Shown: positions 53,486 through 63,006 of the stretch, piece by piece
Numbering within the stretch: the stretch's first letter is position 1
Layout of the letters: each line of letters begins with the position of its first letter
Assembly (NCBI GenBank): GCA_018064425.1
Contig: JAGHVF010000019.1
Location: 1-64,000, forward strand
DNA: 64,000 bases
Source of the DNA: Candidatus Colinaster equi
GTDB taxonomy: Bacteria > Bacillota > Clostridia > Lachnospirales > Lachnospiraceae
Direction: 5' to 3'
The notes under the pieces: generated by a model
What the model was told of the DNA's origin: nothing
Seen by the model: only the letters and a program-made list of their open reading frames with translations
Database searches by the model: none
Made by a program: the position numbers and the translations under genes

Positions 53486-54481
53486 ATGAATCTGAAAGGA
53501 AGAGATTTTCTGAAGTTGCTGGATTATTCTAAGGAAGAGATTCAGTACCTGGTGGATCTGGCAGCAGATCTTAAATATATGAAGAAAAAGGGCGTGTTGG
53601 TGGATAAGCTTCGTGGAAAGAACGTTGCGCTTATTTTTGAGAAGACCAGTACGCGTACACGTTGCTCTTTTGAGGTGGCAGCGCATGACTTAGGCATGGG
53701 TACAACATATTTGGATCCGTCGGGTTCTCAGATAGGTAAAAAGGAGAGCATTGCGGATACGGCAAGAGTGCTGGGCGGTATGTTTGACGGTATCGAATAC
53801 AGAGGATATGAGCAGAGCAAGGTTGAAGAGATAGCAAAGTATGCGCCGGTACCTGTATGGAACGGTTTGACTAATGAATTTCATCCTACACAGATGATTG
53901 CGGATTTGTTGACTATTCAGGAGAAATTAGGTCGTATCGAAGGCGTAAAAGTCGTGTATATGGGCGATGCTCGTTACAATATGGCCAATTCATGGATGGT
54001 GACATGCGCCAAGATGGGAATGCATCTGACTTTGTGTTCCAATAAGAAGTATTTCCCGGATCCTGAGCTTGTTAAGACTTGCGAAGAGTTAGCCAAGAAG
54101 TCGGGTGGTAGCATTACACTTACTGAGGATGCTGTAGCCGGTACTACCGATAAGGATGTTGTATATACAGACGTGTGGGTATCAATGGGTGAGCCTGACG
54201 AGGTATGGGCAGAACGTATAGCAGACCTTAGCCCTTATCAGGTAAATAAGGCTGTTATGGACAGAGCAGGACAGAAGGCGATATTTATGCATTGTTTGCC
54301 GGCATATCATGATCTTAAGACTGAGATAGGTAAGGCAAAAGGAGAGCAGTTTGGATTTACCGAGTTGGAAGTAACTGATGAGGTCTTTGAATCAAGTCAG
54401 TCTGTAGTATTTGATGAAGCAGAGAATCGTATGCATACTATTAAGGCTATAATGGCTGCAACAATGGGTGCATTTGAATAA
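53486..54481 (+). CDS. argF: Ornithine carbamoyltransferase
   Basis: The 331-residue enzyme makes citrulline from ornithine and carbamoyl phosphate. Seen: the carbamoyl-phosphate motif STRTR (55-59) in [21 protein letters not shown] (133-136) and HCLP (269-272) with the catalytic Cys270. It could serve arginine synthesis or the arginine deiminase pathway; no other arg or arc genes are adjacent to decide. ACGGAGG precedes the start. The 187 bp before it show no convincing Arg box. Confidence 0.94.
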   Translation: MNLKGRDFLKLLDYSKEEIQYLVDLAADLKYMKKKGVLVDKLRGKNVALIFEKTSTRTRCSFEVAAHDLGMGTTYLDPSGSQIGKKESIADTARVLGGMFDGIEYRGYEQSKVEEIAKYAPVPVWNGLTNEFHPTQMIADLLTIQEKLGRIEGVKVVYMGDARYNMANSWMVTCAKMGMHLTLCSNKKYFPDPELVKTCEELAKKSGGSITLTEDAVAGTTDKDVVYTDVWVSMGEPDEVWAERIADLSPYQVNKAVMDRAGQKAIFMHCLPAYHDLKTEIGKAKGEQFGFTELEVTDEVFESSQSVVFDEAENRMHTIKAIMAATMGAFE

Positions 54482-54487
54482 GAGCAA

Positions 54488-55414
54488 ATGAAGACTATAC
54501 ACTGTGATACAAATTATATTGGACAGCATATTATACAGTTGGAAGAGACGGATTCAACAAATGATGTAATCAAGCGTTTGTTGAAGGATGGTGTAACACT
54601 TGAGAGCAGTTGTAACGGTGTGGGAAGACTGATTGAAGGAAGCCCCGCGGAGGGACTGCTTGTGACAGCAGATAACCAGACAGCCGGTCGCGGACGTAGA
54701 GGACGGGTATGGAGTACGGAACCTGAAGAAAGTCTCTCTATGTCAATATTGCTTAAGCCGCAGATGCCTACGGACAGAATGGCTATGATAACGTTGGTAG
54801 CGGCAATGGCAGTGGCAAGGTCATTAAAAAACCTTTATAATGTAATGCCCAAGATAAAATGGCCCAATGATATTGTCTTGGGGAATCGTAAAGTATGCGG
54901 TATACTTACGGAATTGCAGATGGTGGAGTTAAAGCTCAATGATGTGCATAACACCATGAATGTGCATGCATCGAGAGAAGGTAAGACATTTATTGATTAT
55001 ATGAATGCTGCGATGGATACGCATAAGCAACCGTATGTGATTGTGGGAATCGGTGTGAATGTTAATCAGGGCAGCTGGCCTGACGAGATAGCCGATACGG
55101 CTACATCAATATATCTTCAGACAGGCAAGAAGGCAGCTAAAGAAGTGCTGGTGGAAAGTATTGCGAAGAATCTGGAAGCGTATTATGAGAGATTCTTGGA
55201 ATACGGCGATATGTCAGGGCTGTATGATGAATATAATGAATGGTTGGCAGGTCGTGGCGCAGAAGTAAAAGTGTTAGATCCAAACGGTGAATATGTAGGC
55301 GTATCTGAAGGAATTGATCCAAATGGCAATTTGTTGGTACGTGATAAATCAGGCAAGATAAACAAAGTATATTCCGGGGAAGTATCTGTAAGAGGAATAT
55401 ACGGTTATGTATAG
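54488..55414 (+). CDS. birA: Biotin-[acetyl-CoA-carboxylase] ligase BirA, monofunctional
   Basis: A 308-residue biotin protein ligase: LEETDSTNDVIKRLL, the biotinyl-AMP loop AGRGRRGRVWS (about 66-76), KWPNDIVLGNRKVCGIL (from 124) and IVGIGVNVNQ, ending with an SH3-like C-terminal domain (GEYVGVSEGIDPNGNLLV). The N-terminal DNA-binding helix-turn-helix of bifunctional BirA is missing, so it does not act as a repressor itself. Follows argF by 6 bp. Confidence 0.92.
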   Translation: MKTIHCDTNYIGQHIIQLEETDSTNDVIKRLLKDGVTLESSCNGVGRLIEGSPAEGLLVTADNQTAGRGRRGRVWSTEPEESLSMSILLKPQMPTDRMAMITLVAAMAVARSLKNLYNVMPKIKWPNDIVLGNRKVCGILTELQMVELKLNDVHNTMNVHASREGKTFIDYMNAAMDTHKQPYVIVGIGVNVNQGSWPDEIADTATSIYLQTGKKAAKEVLVESIAKNLEAYYERFLEYGDMSGLYDEYNEWLAGRGAEVKVLDPNGEYVGVSEGIDPNGNLLVRDKSGKINKVYSGEVSVRGIYGYV

Positions 55415-55426
55415 GATAGAGGTAAA

Positions 55427-55786
55427 ATGGAAGAATCCAGAGTAGTATTGTGCGGTGCCAATGCTTATGAGCAGAAGTATTATTTTAATAAGGATTTTGC
55501 AAAGGTGCCGGAATCAATTCAAGAAGAATTACATATAATCTGTGTGCTTTTTACAGAAGAAGTGGGTGGTATATTTACTCTCTTTTTTGATGAAGAAGGA
55601 GAATTGGAATTTGAGACAATAGCGGCTCCCGAAGATTATCTGTATGATGAGATTGGAGCAGGATTGCTTGTTCGAAAGATTCGTGATACAAAGCAGGAAC
55701 TGTTGCAGAGCCTGTCGCTGTATTACAAAGTATTGATTTTGCATGAAGACCCTTCCAAAATACTGGAAGCGTATGAAGAGGAATAG
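55427..55786 (+). CDS. Small acidic protein, possibly DUF6145 family
   Basis: A 119-residue acidic protein (VVLCGANAYEQKYYFNKDFA at 6-25, IICVLFTEEVGGIFTLFFDE) of unknown function, predicted soluble alpha/beta. Lachnospiraceae genomes commonly keep a protein of this kind next to birA and coaX; I believe it is DUF6145, from memory. It is 12 bp behind birA and its stop is directly followed by the coaX start, so the three are one operon. Confidence 0.7.
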   Translation: MEESRVVLCGANAYEQKYYFNKDFAKVPESIQEELHIICVLFTEEVGGIFTLFFDEEGELEFETIAAPEDYLYDEIGAGLLVRKIRDTKQELLQSLSLYYKVLILHEDPSKILEAYEEE

Positions 55787-56563
55787 ATGATGATATTAGT
55801 TGTGGATGTAGGTAATACCAATATTACATTCGGTGTATATGAGGATAAGACGATTGTTACCACTTTTCGTATGACAACGAAGATGCCGCGTACATCGGAT
55901 GAGTTCGGTACGACGATAAGAGCAATGTTGCGTAACAATGCGATTGAGTGGGAAAGTCTTACCGGATGTATTATTGCCAGCGTGGTGCCTAATGTAATGC
56001 ATGCCTTAACGGGTGCATTGGTAAAATATATTAAGCAGACACCTATTATAGTCGGTGTGGGAGTGAAGACAGGTATTAAGATAATCACCGAAGCTCCCAA
56101 AGAGATAGGCCCGGACAGAATTGTTGATGCGGTGGGAGCATACGGTAAGTATGGCGGACCGGCACTTGTTATTGATTTTGGCACGGCTACAACTTATGAC
56201 CTGATTACCGAAAACGGTGAATTCGCAGCAGGTATTACGGCTCCCGGAATAGGTATTTCAGCCAAGGCTTTGTGGGAAGATACCGCAAAATTGCCTGAGG
56301 TAGAGATTAAGAAGCCTAAGTCAATCTTAGCACAGGAGACAATATCCAGTATGCAGGCCGGTTTGGTGTACGGTCAAATCGGACAGACTGAATATATTAT
56401 CAGCCAGGTGAAAAAGGAATCGGGTATAGATAATCTCAAAGTAATAGCAACGGGTGGTCTTGGACGAATTATCTCGGACGAGACGGATATGATTGATGTG
56501 TATGACAATACACTTACACTTGAGGGACTCAGACTCATATATGAGAAAAATCGAAAAAATTGA
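55787..56563 (+). CDS. coaX: Type III pantothenate kinase CoaX
   Basis: The 258-residue kinase phosphorylates pantothenate, the first step of coenzyme A synthesis. Seen: [19 protein letters not shown] at the N-terminus (phosphate loop with catalytic Asp), [27 protein letters not shown] and [11 protein letters not shown]. Type III enzymes are not feedback-inhibited by CoA. The start codon directly follows the stop of the upstream gene; the 3' end overlaps dusB by 23 bp. Confidence 0.94.
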   Translation: MMILVVDVGNTNITFGVYEDKTIVTTFRMTTKMPRTSDEFGTTIRAMLRNNAIEWESLTGCIIASVVPNVMHALTGALVKYIKQTPIIVGVGVKTGIKIITEAPKEIGPDRIVDAVGAYGKYGGPALVIDFGTATTYDLITENGEFAAGITAPGIGISAKALWEDTAKLPEVEIKKPKSILAQETISSMQAGLVYGQIGQTEYIISQVKKESGIDNLKVIATGGLGRIISDETDMIDVYDNTLTLEGLRLIYEKNRKN

Positions 56564-57539
56564 CGGTTTGCTTCATCCCGTTCGAATCGGTGATGTTGAA
56601 CTGAAAGACAATATTATATTAGCTCCAATGGCAGGTGTGACGGACCTGCCTTTTCGATTATTATGCGCAAGATACGGTTCGGCATTGCAATGTATGGAGA
56701 TGGTGAGCGCTAAGGCCATTTTGCATAATAACAAGAATACGGATGCGCTTATGGAGATACATCCTTTGGAGGGCTTAAGCAGTCTGCAATTGTTTGGCTC
56801 AGATCCGGAGATAATGGGGAAAATGGCTGCTAAGATAAAGGAACGCCCTTTTGCCATCTTGGATATTAATATGGGGTGTCCGGTACCTAAGGTTGTGAAT
56901 AACGGCGAAGGTTCTGCTTTGATGAAAAACGGTGCGTTGGTGGGACGTATTGTTGAGTCGGTGGTAAAGAACATTGATAAGCCGGTAACAGTCAAGATAA
57001 GAAAAGGTTTTGATGACGAACACATTAATGCGGTGGAGATAGCGCATATAGCACAGGAATCCGGTGCAAGTGCTGTGACTGTCCATGGACGTACAAGGGA
57101 GCAATATTATGCCGGCAAGGCTGACTGGGATATAATTGCCAAAGTGAAGGAGCATGTGAGTATACCGGTATTTGGCAACGGTGATGTCACGGATGGTGAA
57201 TCCGCGCGTGCAATGCTGCAGACAACCGGCTGTGACGGCGTGGCTGTCGGAAGAGCCGTACGAGGTAATCCTTTTATATTCAGGGAGATAAAGCATTATC
57301 TTGAAACAGGCGAGGTGCTTGAAAGACCTACAAAAGAAGAGATTATGGATACGATTGTGGAACATGCCAAGCTTCAATTGCAATATAAGGGTGAATATAT
57401 CGGTGTCAGAGAAATGCGTAAACATATCGGATGGTACAGCGCAGGTATTCCCGGCGGTGCCAAGTTACGTGGAAAAGTCAACGAAATGGAAACTATGGAT
57501 GATGTAATCGAAGTGGCAAGACAGATGTTTGGCCGCTAA
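56541..57539 (+). CDS. dusB: tRNA-dihydrouridine synthase DusB
   Basis: A 332-residue FMN enzyme that reduces uridine to dihydrouridine in tRNA D-loops. Seen: [19 protein letters not shown] (FMN-binding start), [19 protein letters not shown] with the catalytic Cys113, [14 protein letters not shown] and [13 protein letters not shown]. Start chosen at ATG 56541, which overlaps coaX; the longer frame from 56493 lies wholly inside coaX and lacks a family match. Confidence 0.93.
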   Translation: MRKIEKIDGLLHPVRIGDVELKDNIILAPMAGVTDLPFRLLCARYGSALQCMEMVSAKAILHNNKNTDALMEIHPLEGLSSLQLFGSDPEIMGKMAAKIKERPFAILDINMGCPVPKVVNNGEGSALMKNGALVGRIVESVVKNIDKPVTVKIRKGFDDEHINAVEIAHIAQESGASAVTVHGRTREQYYAGKADWDIIAKVKEHVSIPVFGNGDVTDGESARAMLQTTGCDGVAVGRAVRGNPFIFREIKHYLETGEVLERPTKEEIMDTIVEHAKLQLQYKGEYIGVREMRKHIGWYSAGIPGGAKLRGKVNEMETMDDVIEVARQMFGR

Positions 57540-57556
57540 CAGGTGTGGGGGACATT

Positions 57557-58528
57557 ATGGTTACAATAAGTGTATGTATGATTGTTAAAAATGAAGAAGA
57601 CAAACTGGCAGCCTGTCTTGATGGATTGAAAAGTATCGCGGATGAGATAATCATTGTTGATACAGGTTCATCGGATGATACAAAAAAGATTGCAGCTAAG
57701 TATACTGATAAGATATATGATTACAAATGGACCGGCTCTTTTGCTGATGCGAGAAATCATGCGTTTGGCCTGGCAACATGTGATTATATATATTCCGCTG
57801 ATGCTGATGAAACATTGGATGAGAAAAATACGGCCGCTTTTGGCAGACTCAAGGAAGTGTTGGATGAGCGTGTTGATATTGTGCAGATGTATTACTGCAA
57901 TCAGTTGAGCAATAATACGATATACAATTTTGACAAGGAATTACGTCCTAAGTTGTACAAGCGTGTTCGCGGCTTTGTGTGGGAAGAAGCGATACATGAA
58001 GCTGTAAGGCTTGATCCTGTTGTGATAAATTGTGATATCGAGATAATACATAACCCGAGTGAAGGGCACGCAGCAAGGGATTTGCACGCATTTGAACAGA
58101 TGGTTAGTGAGAATCCTCAAAACATCAGTGACAGATTGATTGATATATATGCAAAGGAATTGTATATAGCAGGGGAAAAGGAAAACTTTATTGCTGCGGG
58201 TAAACTGTTCGGACCGCTGTGTGATAAAGATGAGATATCCGAAGAACTATTGACGGTGGCACTGGCTGTGGCGGCTAAGGCGGCAAGATATCGCGGAGAT
58301 ATAGCAGGGTTTATAAAATATGCAATGCGCGCGGCAGCAGGCAATCTGATGTGCAGCGAGTTGTGTTATGAGATAGCGGACTATTATATGAGCGTCGGTG
58401 ATGTTAAGGAAGCTCATTTGTGGTATTATAATGCAGCCAATGAAGTCATTCCTTCAATGAATATTAAATATCAAGATGAACTGCCCAATGAGGCTATCAA
58501 AAAATGTGAGCAAATGTTGGGCTTGTAG
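57557..58528 (+). CDS. Family 2 glycosyltransferase with TPR-like C-terminal part (paralogue of the gene at 6222)
   Basis: A 323-residue protein of the same SunS-like type as the gene behind the flagellins: ISVCMIVKNEEDKLAACLDG, IIIVDTGSSDDTKKIA and IYSADADETLDE in the GT2 domain, then a helical part (about 195-323). It differs by having DADE as metal motif. GGGGGA lies 4 nt before ATG 57557; GTG 57545 is an alternative. Here it is in a housekeeping context, so its acceptor may be different. Confidence 0.85.
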   Translation: MVTISVCMIVKNEEDKLAACLDGLKSIADEIIIVDTGSSDDTKKIAAKYTDKIYDYKWTGSFADARNHAFGLATCDYIYSADADETLDEKNTAAFGRLKEVLDERVDIVQMYYCNQLSNNTIYNFDKELRPKLYKRVRGFVWEEAIHEAVRLDPVVINCDIEIIHNPSEGHAARDLHAFEQMVSENPQNISDRLIDIYAKELYIAGEKENFIAAGKLFGPLCDKDEISEELLTVALAVAAKAARYRGDIAGFIKYAMRAAAGNLMCSELCYEIADYYMSVGDVKEAHLWYYNAANEVIPSMNIKYQDELPNEAIKKCEQMLGL

Positions 58529-58575
58529 CAGAGTGCCGGCGTGAATATATATTGGGCTTATAGCAGAGTGCCGGC
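58517..58575. repeat. Imperfect 35-bp tandem duplication over a gene end
   Basis: A 24-bp sequence (TTGGGCTTGTAGCAGAGTGC and four more bases) at 58517-58540 recurs at 58552-58575 with one change, 35 bp apart. The first copy contains the last codons and stop of the glycosyltransferase gene, so the duplication arose at its 3' end. Confidence 0.8.
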
Positions 58576-58592
58576 ATGCGCAATATTGACAA

Positions 58593-60062
58593 TCAGAATT
58601 CCAAGCTGTCGACCGTATCAAGCAACGCACGGATTCTGTTCATATAGTAAAAAACAGCGGCTGCATTCTTATCCGACAGAGTGCGGCCTTTTTTATAACA
58701 TCGTCTGAGCAATCTGACATATGCAAGTAATGCAGCACGGTCGACTACAGCGTCTATGTTATCCGTACCAAGATAATGTCTCATAAAGCTGTAAAAGAAG
58801 GCTTTGCTTGTATCGTAGGAAAAGCCCATATAATCTTCAACAACGTTTGCATCCAATTCTCCGAATCCTATGTAAAACATATACATAGATGACAGTTCGA
58901 TTATAGGATGACTGATGGAGATTCTGTTCATATCAATGAGCATATATTCGCCCATATGAGACATTACGTTACCGGTATGAAAATCTCCGTGTATTACCGC
59001 ACTGTCAGGCAATTGGTCTACCAAATTATGGAGACGCGTCGATAGTGCCTCGTCTTCTATAGCAAGTCCGCCATTAATCCAAGTATGTACGGTATCACGA
59101 TATTTGGGTAAATCCGGCAATTTATTAAATACATCTGCGCTATGAATAGACTTTGCCAAATCGGCCATAATGGAAGCATAGGCTTCCGTGTTGCCGGGAT
59201 TGGCAGCAATGAGCGCAGATACCGTATTAGAGTCCATCATTTCAAACATTGAACCATAACGCGAGCCTACTTCAACGATACCAAAGGGTATGGCTGTAGG
59301 TATGCCGGCAACAAATGCAAGACGTGACAAACGAATATCCTGCTCCAATTCACTGTATCTGGTATCTTCATGATAGAGTTTTAATACAAGTTCATCGTTG
59401 TAGCGATATACGTCGCCTTTGGCACCGGTGCCGAGTAATTTACAGTTATCAATGGATACTTGGCGATACTTCTTATATTTCTCCTTCTCGGGCGGGAATG
59501 TGCCCGGCCATATGTAATTAATGTGCTTGATATATTCTTTGAATGCCGCTGTTTTATTGAAATTCATCTCAAGAATGTCGGCAATGGATTTGTAATACCA
59601 TAATTGTTTTTGTGGGTCTTTCTGATGGAAAGAATCCCATAACGCTTCACCCTGTTCGCTGTAAGAAGCGACAAATGACCTGATATTAGAGAGCTTATCA
59701 GCTAACCAAAGTGTCTCTATGTCTCTGTCATTGTATTGTTCAAGTCGTTTGATGGATTCTTCTTTACGTGTCTGCCAAGATGAAGAAGGATCAAGATGCT
59801 CACATTCCTGCTCTGTCTCCGATGAGACTAAGGCAGCGACACGCTCGCCAAATTGCGCACGTATCTCGGCTAATGTACCGTCGGTATCTTCTACGACATC
59901 ATGAAGCAGACCGGCAATCATAATGTCCTCATCGCTTGTGATGGTTGAGATGATATGCGCAACTTCCAGTGAATGCATAATAGATGGAATTCCGCTTACT
60001 TTTCTTTTCTGATTATTGTGTTTGCGTGTTGCATATATAACAGCGTCTTCAAAAGCTCCCAT
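58593..60062 (-). CDS. Fusion of MESH1-type alarmone hydrolase (HD) domain and APH-like kinase
   Basis: A 489-residue two-domain protein. Residues 1-135 match SpoT/MESH1 ppGpp hydrolases: HNNQKRKVSGIPSIMHSLEVA with His30, AGLLHDVVEDTDGTLAEI with H54, D55, E58 and D59, FGERVAALV and WLADKLSNIRS with D122; these are the metal and catalytic positions of MESH1. Residues 205-450 match aminoglycoside-phosphotransferase-like kinases: LGTGAKGDVYRY (210-221), Lys228, VIHGDFHTGNVM (HGD 358-360, N365) and LIDMNR (D377). Both active sites look complete. It may degrade (p)ppGpp and phosphorylate a small molecule or nucleotide. AGGAGA precedes the ATG. Confidence 0.8.
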   Translation of the reverse strand: MGAFEDAVIYATRKHNNQKRKVSGIPSIMHSLEVAHIISTITSDEDIMIAGLLHDVVEDTDGTLAEIRAQFGERVAALVSSETEQECEHLDPSSSWQTRKEESIKRLEQYNDRDIETLWLADKLSNIRSFVASYSEQGEALWDSFHQKDPQKQLWYYKSIADILEMNFNKTAAFKEYIKHINYIWPGTFPPEKEKYKKYRQVSIDNCKLLGTGAKGDVYRYNDELVLKLYHEDTRYSELEQDIRLSRLAFVAGIPTAIPFGIVEVGSRYGSMFEMMDSNTVSALIAANPGNTEAYASIMADLAKSIHSADVFNKLPDLPKYRDTVHTWINGGLAIEDEALSTRLHNLVDQLPDSAVIHGDFHTGNVMSHMGEYMLIDMNRISISHPIIELSSMYMFYIGFGELDANVVEDYMGFSYDTSKAFFYSFMRHYLGTDNIDAVVDRAALLAYVRLLRRCYKKGRTLSDKNAAAVFYYMNRIRALLDTVDSLEF

Positions 60063-60116
60063 TGCGCAATCTCCTATTTGAATATCATTATGATTGATAC
60101 ATGTATGTTTATGTTA

Positions 60117-60145
60117 ATTATACTTAAATTAATACTCAAGTCCAA
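60117..60145 (-). promoter_or_regulatory. Sigma-A promoter of the hydrolase-kinase gene
   Basis: Read on the minus strand: TTGGAC (60145-60140), 17-bp spacer, TATAAT (60122-60117), about 55 bp ahead of the start. Confidence 0.65.
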
Positions 60146-60178
60146 CCTATTTTTGTGGCATACGTCATATCCATTTAC

Positions 60179-60207
60179 TTGACAGTAGAGGCGTAGATAG
60201 CTATAAT
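60179..60207 (+). promoter_or_regulatory. Consensus sigma-A promoter of greA
   Basis: TTGACA (60179-60184), a 17-bp spacer and TATAAT (60202-60207): both boxes match consensus exactly. It is back to back with the minus-strand promoter above. Confidence 0.88.
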
Positions 60208-60281
60208 AACCTAGTTGACGAATGCGCATATGCAGGAACAGACGCGTTGCGTTTATTATATCAAATGTAAGGAGAATCATG

Positions 60282-60764
60282 ATGGAAGAGAAGAAGAATG
60301 TCCTTACCTACGAAGGCCTTAGAGCTTACGAGGAAGAACTTGAGAATCTTAAGGTTGTAAGACGTAAAGAGGTTGCAGAGAAGATTAAAGAAGCAAGAGC
60401 ACAAGGTGACTTGTCCGAGAATGCAGAGTATGATGCAGCGAAGGATGAGCAGCGTGATATCGAAGCTCGTATTGAAGAGCTTGAGAAAATCCTCAAGAAT
60501 GTCGAAGTCGTAGTAGAAGATGAAGTCGATCTCGAGAAGATTAACATCGGATGTCGTGTTAAGATTCGCGATATGGAATATAAAGAAGATTGTGAATATA
60601 AGATTGTTGGTTCAACAGAAGCAAATAGCTTGAAGGGTAAGATATCCAATGAATCACCTGTTGGACGTGCACTTATCGGTGCTAAGGTCGGCGATGTTGT
60701 AGCTGTTGAGACACCTGCCGGTGTATGTAAGTATAAGGTTCTTGAGATTCAGAGATCCAACTAA
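60282..60764 (+). CDS. greA: Transcription elongation factor GreA
   Basis: A 160-residue factor that rescues backtracked RNA polymerase by stimulating cleavage of the nascent RNA. Seen: [17 protein letters not shown], then the coiled coil with the acidic tip [20 protein letters not shown] and the C-terminal globular part ([21 protein letters not shown]). AAGGAG is 7 nt before ATG 60282; ATG 60279 is a near alternative. Confidence 0.96.
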   Translation: MEEKKNVLTYEGLRAYEEELENLKVVRRKEVAEKIKEARAQGDLSENAEYDAAKDEQRDIEARIEELEKILKNVEVVVEDEVDLEKINIGCRVKIRDMEYKEDCEYKIVGSTEANSLKGKISNESPVGRALIGAKVGDVVAVETPAGVCKYKVLEIQRSN

Positions 60765-60783
60765 TAGCAGATAGGAATGTAAG

Positions 60784-60816
60784 TCGCGTCCACTTTTTGA
60801 CTGAAAGGTGAACGCG
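60784..60816 (+). other. Hairpin between greA and lysS
   Basis: TCGCGT/ACGCGA with further CAC/GTG pairing inside encloses a short loop. There is no T-run, so it is not a good terminator; it may be a processing or attenuation element of a greA-lysS transcript. Confidence 0.35.
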
Positions 60817-60845
60817 ATTAAGTTTGTATAGAGGAAAGGTAAGTT

Positions 60846-62465
60846 ATGGGAGAGAATAACCAGAACAAGAATGCGCAGGCTAAGGAGCCTGATTTGAATC
60901 AGATTAGAAAGAATAAGAGAGAGAAGCTTGCTAATCTGCAGGCAGAAGGCAAGGACCCATTTGTCATTACAAAGTATGATCAGACATATCATTCGACAGA
61001 TGCCAAGGAAGAGTACATCGCTCACGAGCAGGAACTTTTGGCAGGCAGAAGCGAAGTAAACGTTGACGGAATGGATGAGGAAGCCGCAAAAGAGGCAATT
61101 ACCAAGGAATATAACGAAAGACGTGCAATTATGGATGCGTCTCCAATCAATGTAAGTATTGCAGGTCGTATCATGTTGAAGCGTGTGATGGGTAAAGCTT
61201 CATTCTGTAATGTACAGGACCTTAAGGGTGATGTGCAGGTATATGTGGCAAGAGATACTCTGGGTGAAGAAGAGTATGCTGCATTTAAGAAGTATGATGC
61301 CGGCGATATTATTGGTGTAAAGGGATATATGTTCCGTACACAGAAGGGTGAGATATCTGTTCATGCAACAGAGACAACTTTGTTGTCTAAGAACCTTCAG
61401 CCACTTCCGGAGAAATTCCACGGAATGACTAATACAGACCTTAGATATCGTCAGAGATATACAGACCTTATTATGAATCCTGACGTTAAGGATACATTCG
61501 TAAAGAGAAGTAAGATTATCTCTACAATTCGTCAGTATCTTGACGGACAGGGATTTATGGAAGTTGAGACACCAATGCTTGTAGCCAATGCCGGTGGTGC
61601 TGCTGCAAGACCTTTCCAGACACATTTCAATGCGCTTGATGAGGACTTGAATCTTCGTATTTCGCTTGAGTTGTATCTGAAGAGACTTATCGTTGGTGGT
61701 CTTGAAAGAGTATATGAGATTGGCCGAGTATTCCGTAACGAAGGTCTTGATACAAGACATAATCCTGAATTTACTCTTATGGAATTGTACCAGGCATATA
61801 CGGATTACTATGGAATGATGGACCTTACAGAGAATATGTTCCGTCATGTAGCGCAGACTGTTCTTGGAACAACAAAGTTTATGTATGGTGATATCGAACT
61901 TGATTTTGGTAAGCCGTTTGAGCGTATCACAATGATAGATGCTGTTAAGAAGTATGCAGGCGTTGATTTTGACCAGGTACCTGATACAGAGGCTGCAAAG
62001 AAACTCGCTGATGAGAGAGACATTCACTACGAGCCGTATCACAAGAAGGGTGATATCATCAATCTCTTCTTTGAGGAGTATGTTGAGAAACATCTTGTAC
62101 AGCCTACATTCGTTATGGATCATCCGGTTGAGATATCTCCTCTTACCAAGAGAAAGCCTGACAGACCGGAACTTGTTGAGCGTTTCGAGTTGTTTATCAA
62201 CACTTGGGAGATGTGTAATGCATATTCAGAGCTTAACGATCCAATCGATCAGAGAGAAAGATTCGCAGCTCAGGATGCTGCAGCAGATGCAGGTGATGAG
62301 GAAGCTAACCACACAGATGAGGATTTCCTTAACGCACTTGAAATCGGTATGGCACCTACAGGCGGTATCGGATACGGTATCGACAGATTGTGTATGCTGT
62401 TAACAAATTCTGCAGCGATTAGGGATGTTTTATTCTTCCCAACAATGAAATCCATCAAGGAATAA
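60846..62465 (+). CDS. lysS: Lysyl-tRNA synthetase LysS (class II)
   Basis: The 539-residue enzyme charges tRNA-Lys. Seen: an N-terminal anticodon-binding OB fold (ISIAGRIMLKRVMGKASF in part), then the class II core: motif 1 YLDGQGFMEVETPMLV, motif 2 YEIGRVFRNEGLDTRHNPEF and motif 3 GGIGYGIDRLCML. The N-terminus is some 20 charged residues longer than average. It is the last chromosomal housekeeping gene before the mobile-element genes and its 3' end may be the integration site. Confidence 0.96.
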   Translation: MGENNQNKNAQAKEPDLNQIRKNKREKLANLQAEGKDPFVITKYDQTYHSTDAKEEYIAHEQELLAGRSEVNVDGMDEEAAKEAITKEYNERRAIMDASPINVSIAGRIMLKRVMGKASFCNVQDLKGDVQVYVARDTLGEEEYAAFKKYDAGDIIGVKGYMFRTQKGEISVHATETTLLSKNLQPLPEKFHGMTNTDLRYRQRYTDLIMNPDVKDTFVKRSKIISTIRQYLDGQGFMEVETPMLVANAGGAAARPFQTHFNALDEDLNLRISLELYLKRLIVGGLERVYEIGRVFRNEGLDTRHNPEFTLMELYQAYTDYYGMMDLTENMFRHVAQTVLGTTKFMYGDIELDFGKPFERITMIDAVKKYAGVDFDQVPDTEAAKKLADERDIHYEPYHKKGDIINLFFEEYVEKHLVQPTFVMDHPVEISPLTKRKPDRPELVERFELFINTWEMCNAYSELNDPIDQRERFAAQDAAADAGDEEANHTDEDFLNALEIGMAPTGGIGYGIDRLCMLLTNSAAIRDVLFFPTMKSIKE

Positions 62466-62512
62466 GTCCAGTGTTTATGCGGGTTTCAGCCACTTCAAAA
62501 TTGAAATGACTA

Positions 62513-62529
62513 AAAAATGACTCATTTTT
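62513..62529. repeat. Near-perfect palindrome behind lysS
   Basis: AAAAATGA-C-TCATTTTT is an 8+1+8 palindrome in the non-coding region 62466-62703; the repeat AAATGACT occurs just upstream as well. GAGAACC repeats 12 bp apart at 62553 and 62565. Such small repeats are usual next to recombination sites, but no second end is available for comparison. Confidence 0.4.
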
Positions 62530-62606
62530 CGCATTTGAGTGCGAGAAGTCACGAGAACCTACAAGAGAACCGAATATTGAGACTATAAGGCGAAAATGCC
62601 TAATTG

Positions 62607-62651
62607 AGAGTCACTTCTTAAAAGAAATTTTAGGAAGTGGCTCTTTTTTTG
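62607..62651 (+). terminator. Strong terminator between lysS and the excisionase-like genes
   Basis: AGAGTCACTTCTTA pairs with TAGGAAGTGGCTCT (14 bp, two G-U) and is followed by seven T. It would isolate lysS from the downstream genes. Confidence 0.88.
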
Positions 62652-62703
62652 CGTTCAAGGGTGGTTCTGTCATTTTGAAATTTTGGAAAGGAGATTTTAG
62701 TCA

Positions 62704-63006
62704 ATGAAGGTTGAAACAGAAGAGTATTTTGATTTGGAAAAGAGAAAGGAAGTTATCAATAAAGCAAGAAAATTGCGTAAAGAATTTCTCAGGTATCGTG
62801 AAGCTGAGGTTGTATATAGCATTCAACACAAAAAGCTTATCGAATTGGCAGATGATGCAGGTGCGTTGTATCGCATTGATGGTTATGTACTTATCAATAG
62901 AGCGATTTTTGATGAGTACCTGGAGCAGTTTCATCAGCCAGCTGGAATCTATAAGAATGATGGCAATGAGCATAGAGCCTTGGAAGAGAGAAAGGCGAAG
63001 AAATGA
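62704..63006 (+). CDS. Small excisionase-like/DUF6462-type protein 1
   Basis: A 100-residue protein with one repeat of a helix-turn-helix-like unit: FLRYREAEVVYSIQHKKLIE, then LADDAGALYRIDGYVLINRAIFDEYL (in two parts). The pattern 'GA-x-Y-(R/K)-(I/V)-x-x-x-VLIN' followed by a helix is like excisionase/MerR-type DNA-binding domains and, from memory, DUF6462 proteins near ParA genes of Lachnospiraceae integrative elements. AAGGAG precedes the ATG. The stop overlaps the next start (ATGA). Confidence 0.7.
   Translation: MKVETEEYFDLEKRKEVINKARKLRKEFLRYREAEVVYSIQHKKLIELADDAGALYRIDGYVLINRAIFDEYLEQFHQPAGIYKNDGNEHRALEERKAKK

Noticed and set aside
58517..58575. Repeat pair as a CRISPR remnant
   Set aside because: Only two copies, one containing coding sequence and a stop codon; no cas genes and no spacer regularity.
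61200..62123. 307-residue open frame on the minus strand inside lysS
   Set aside because: It is wholly antisense to a clear lysyl-tRNA synthetase, has Cys/Ile-rich low-complexity content and no recognisable motif.
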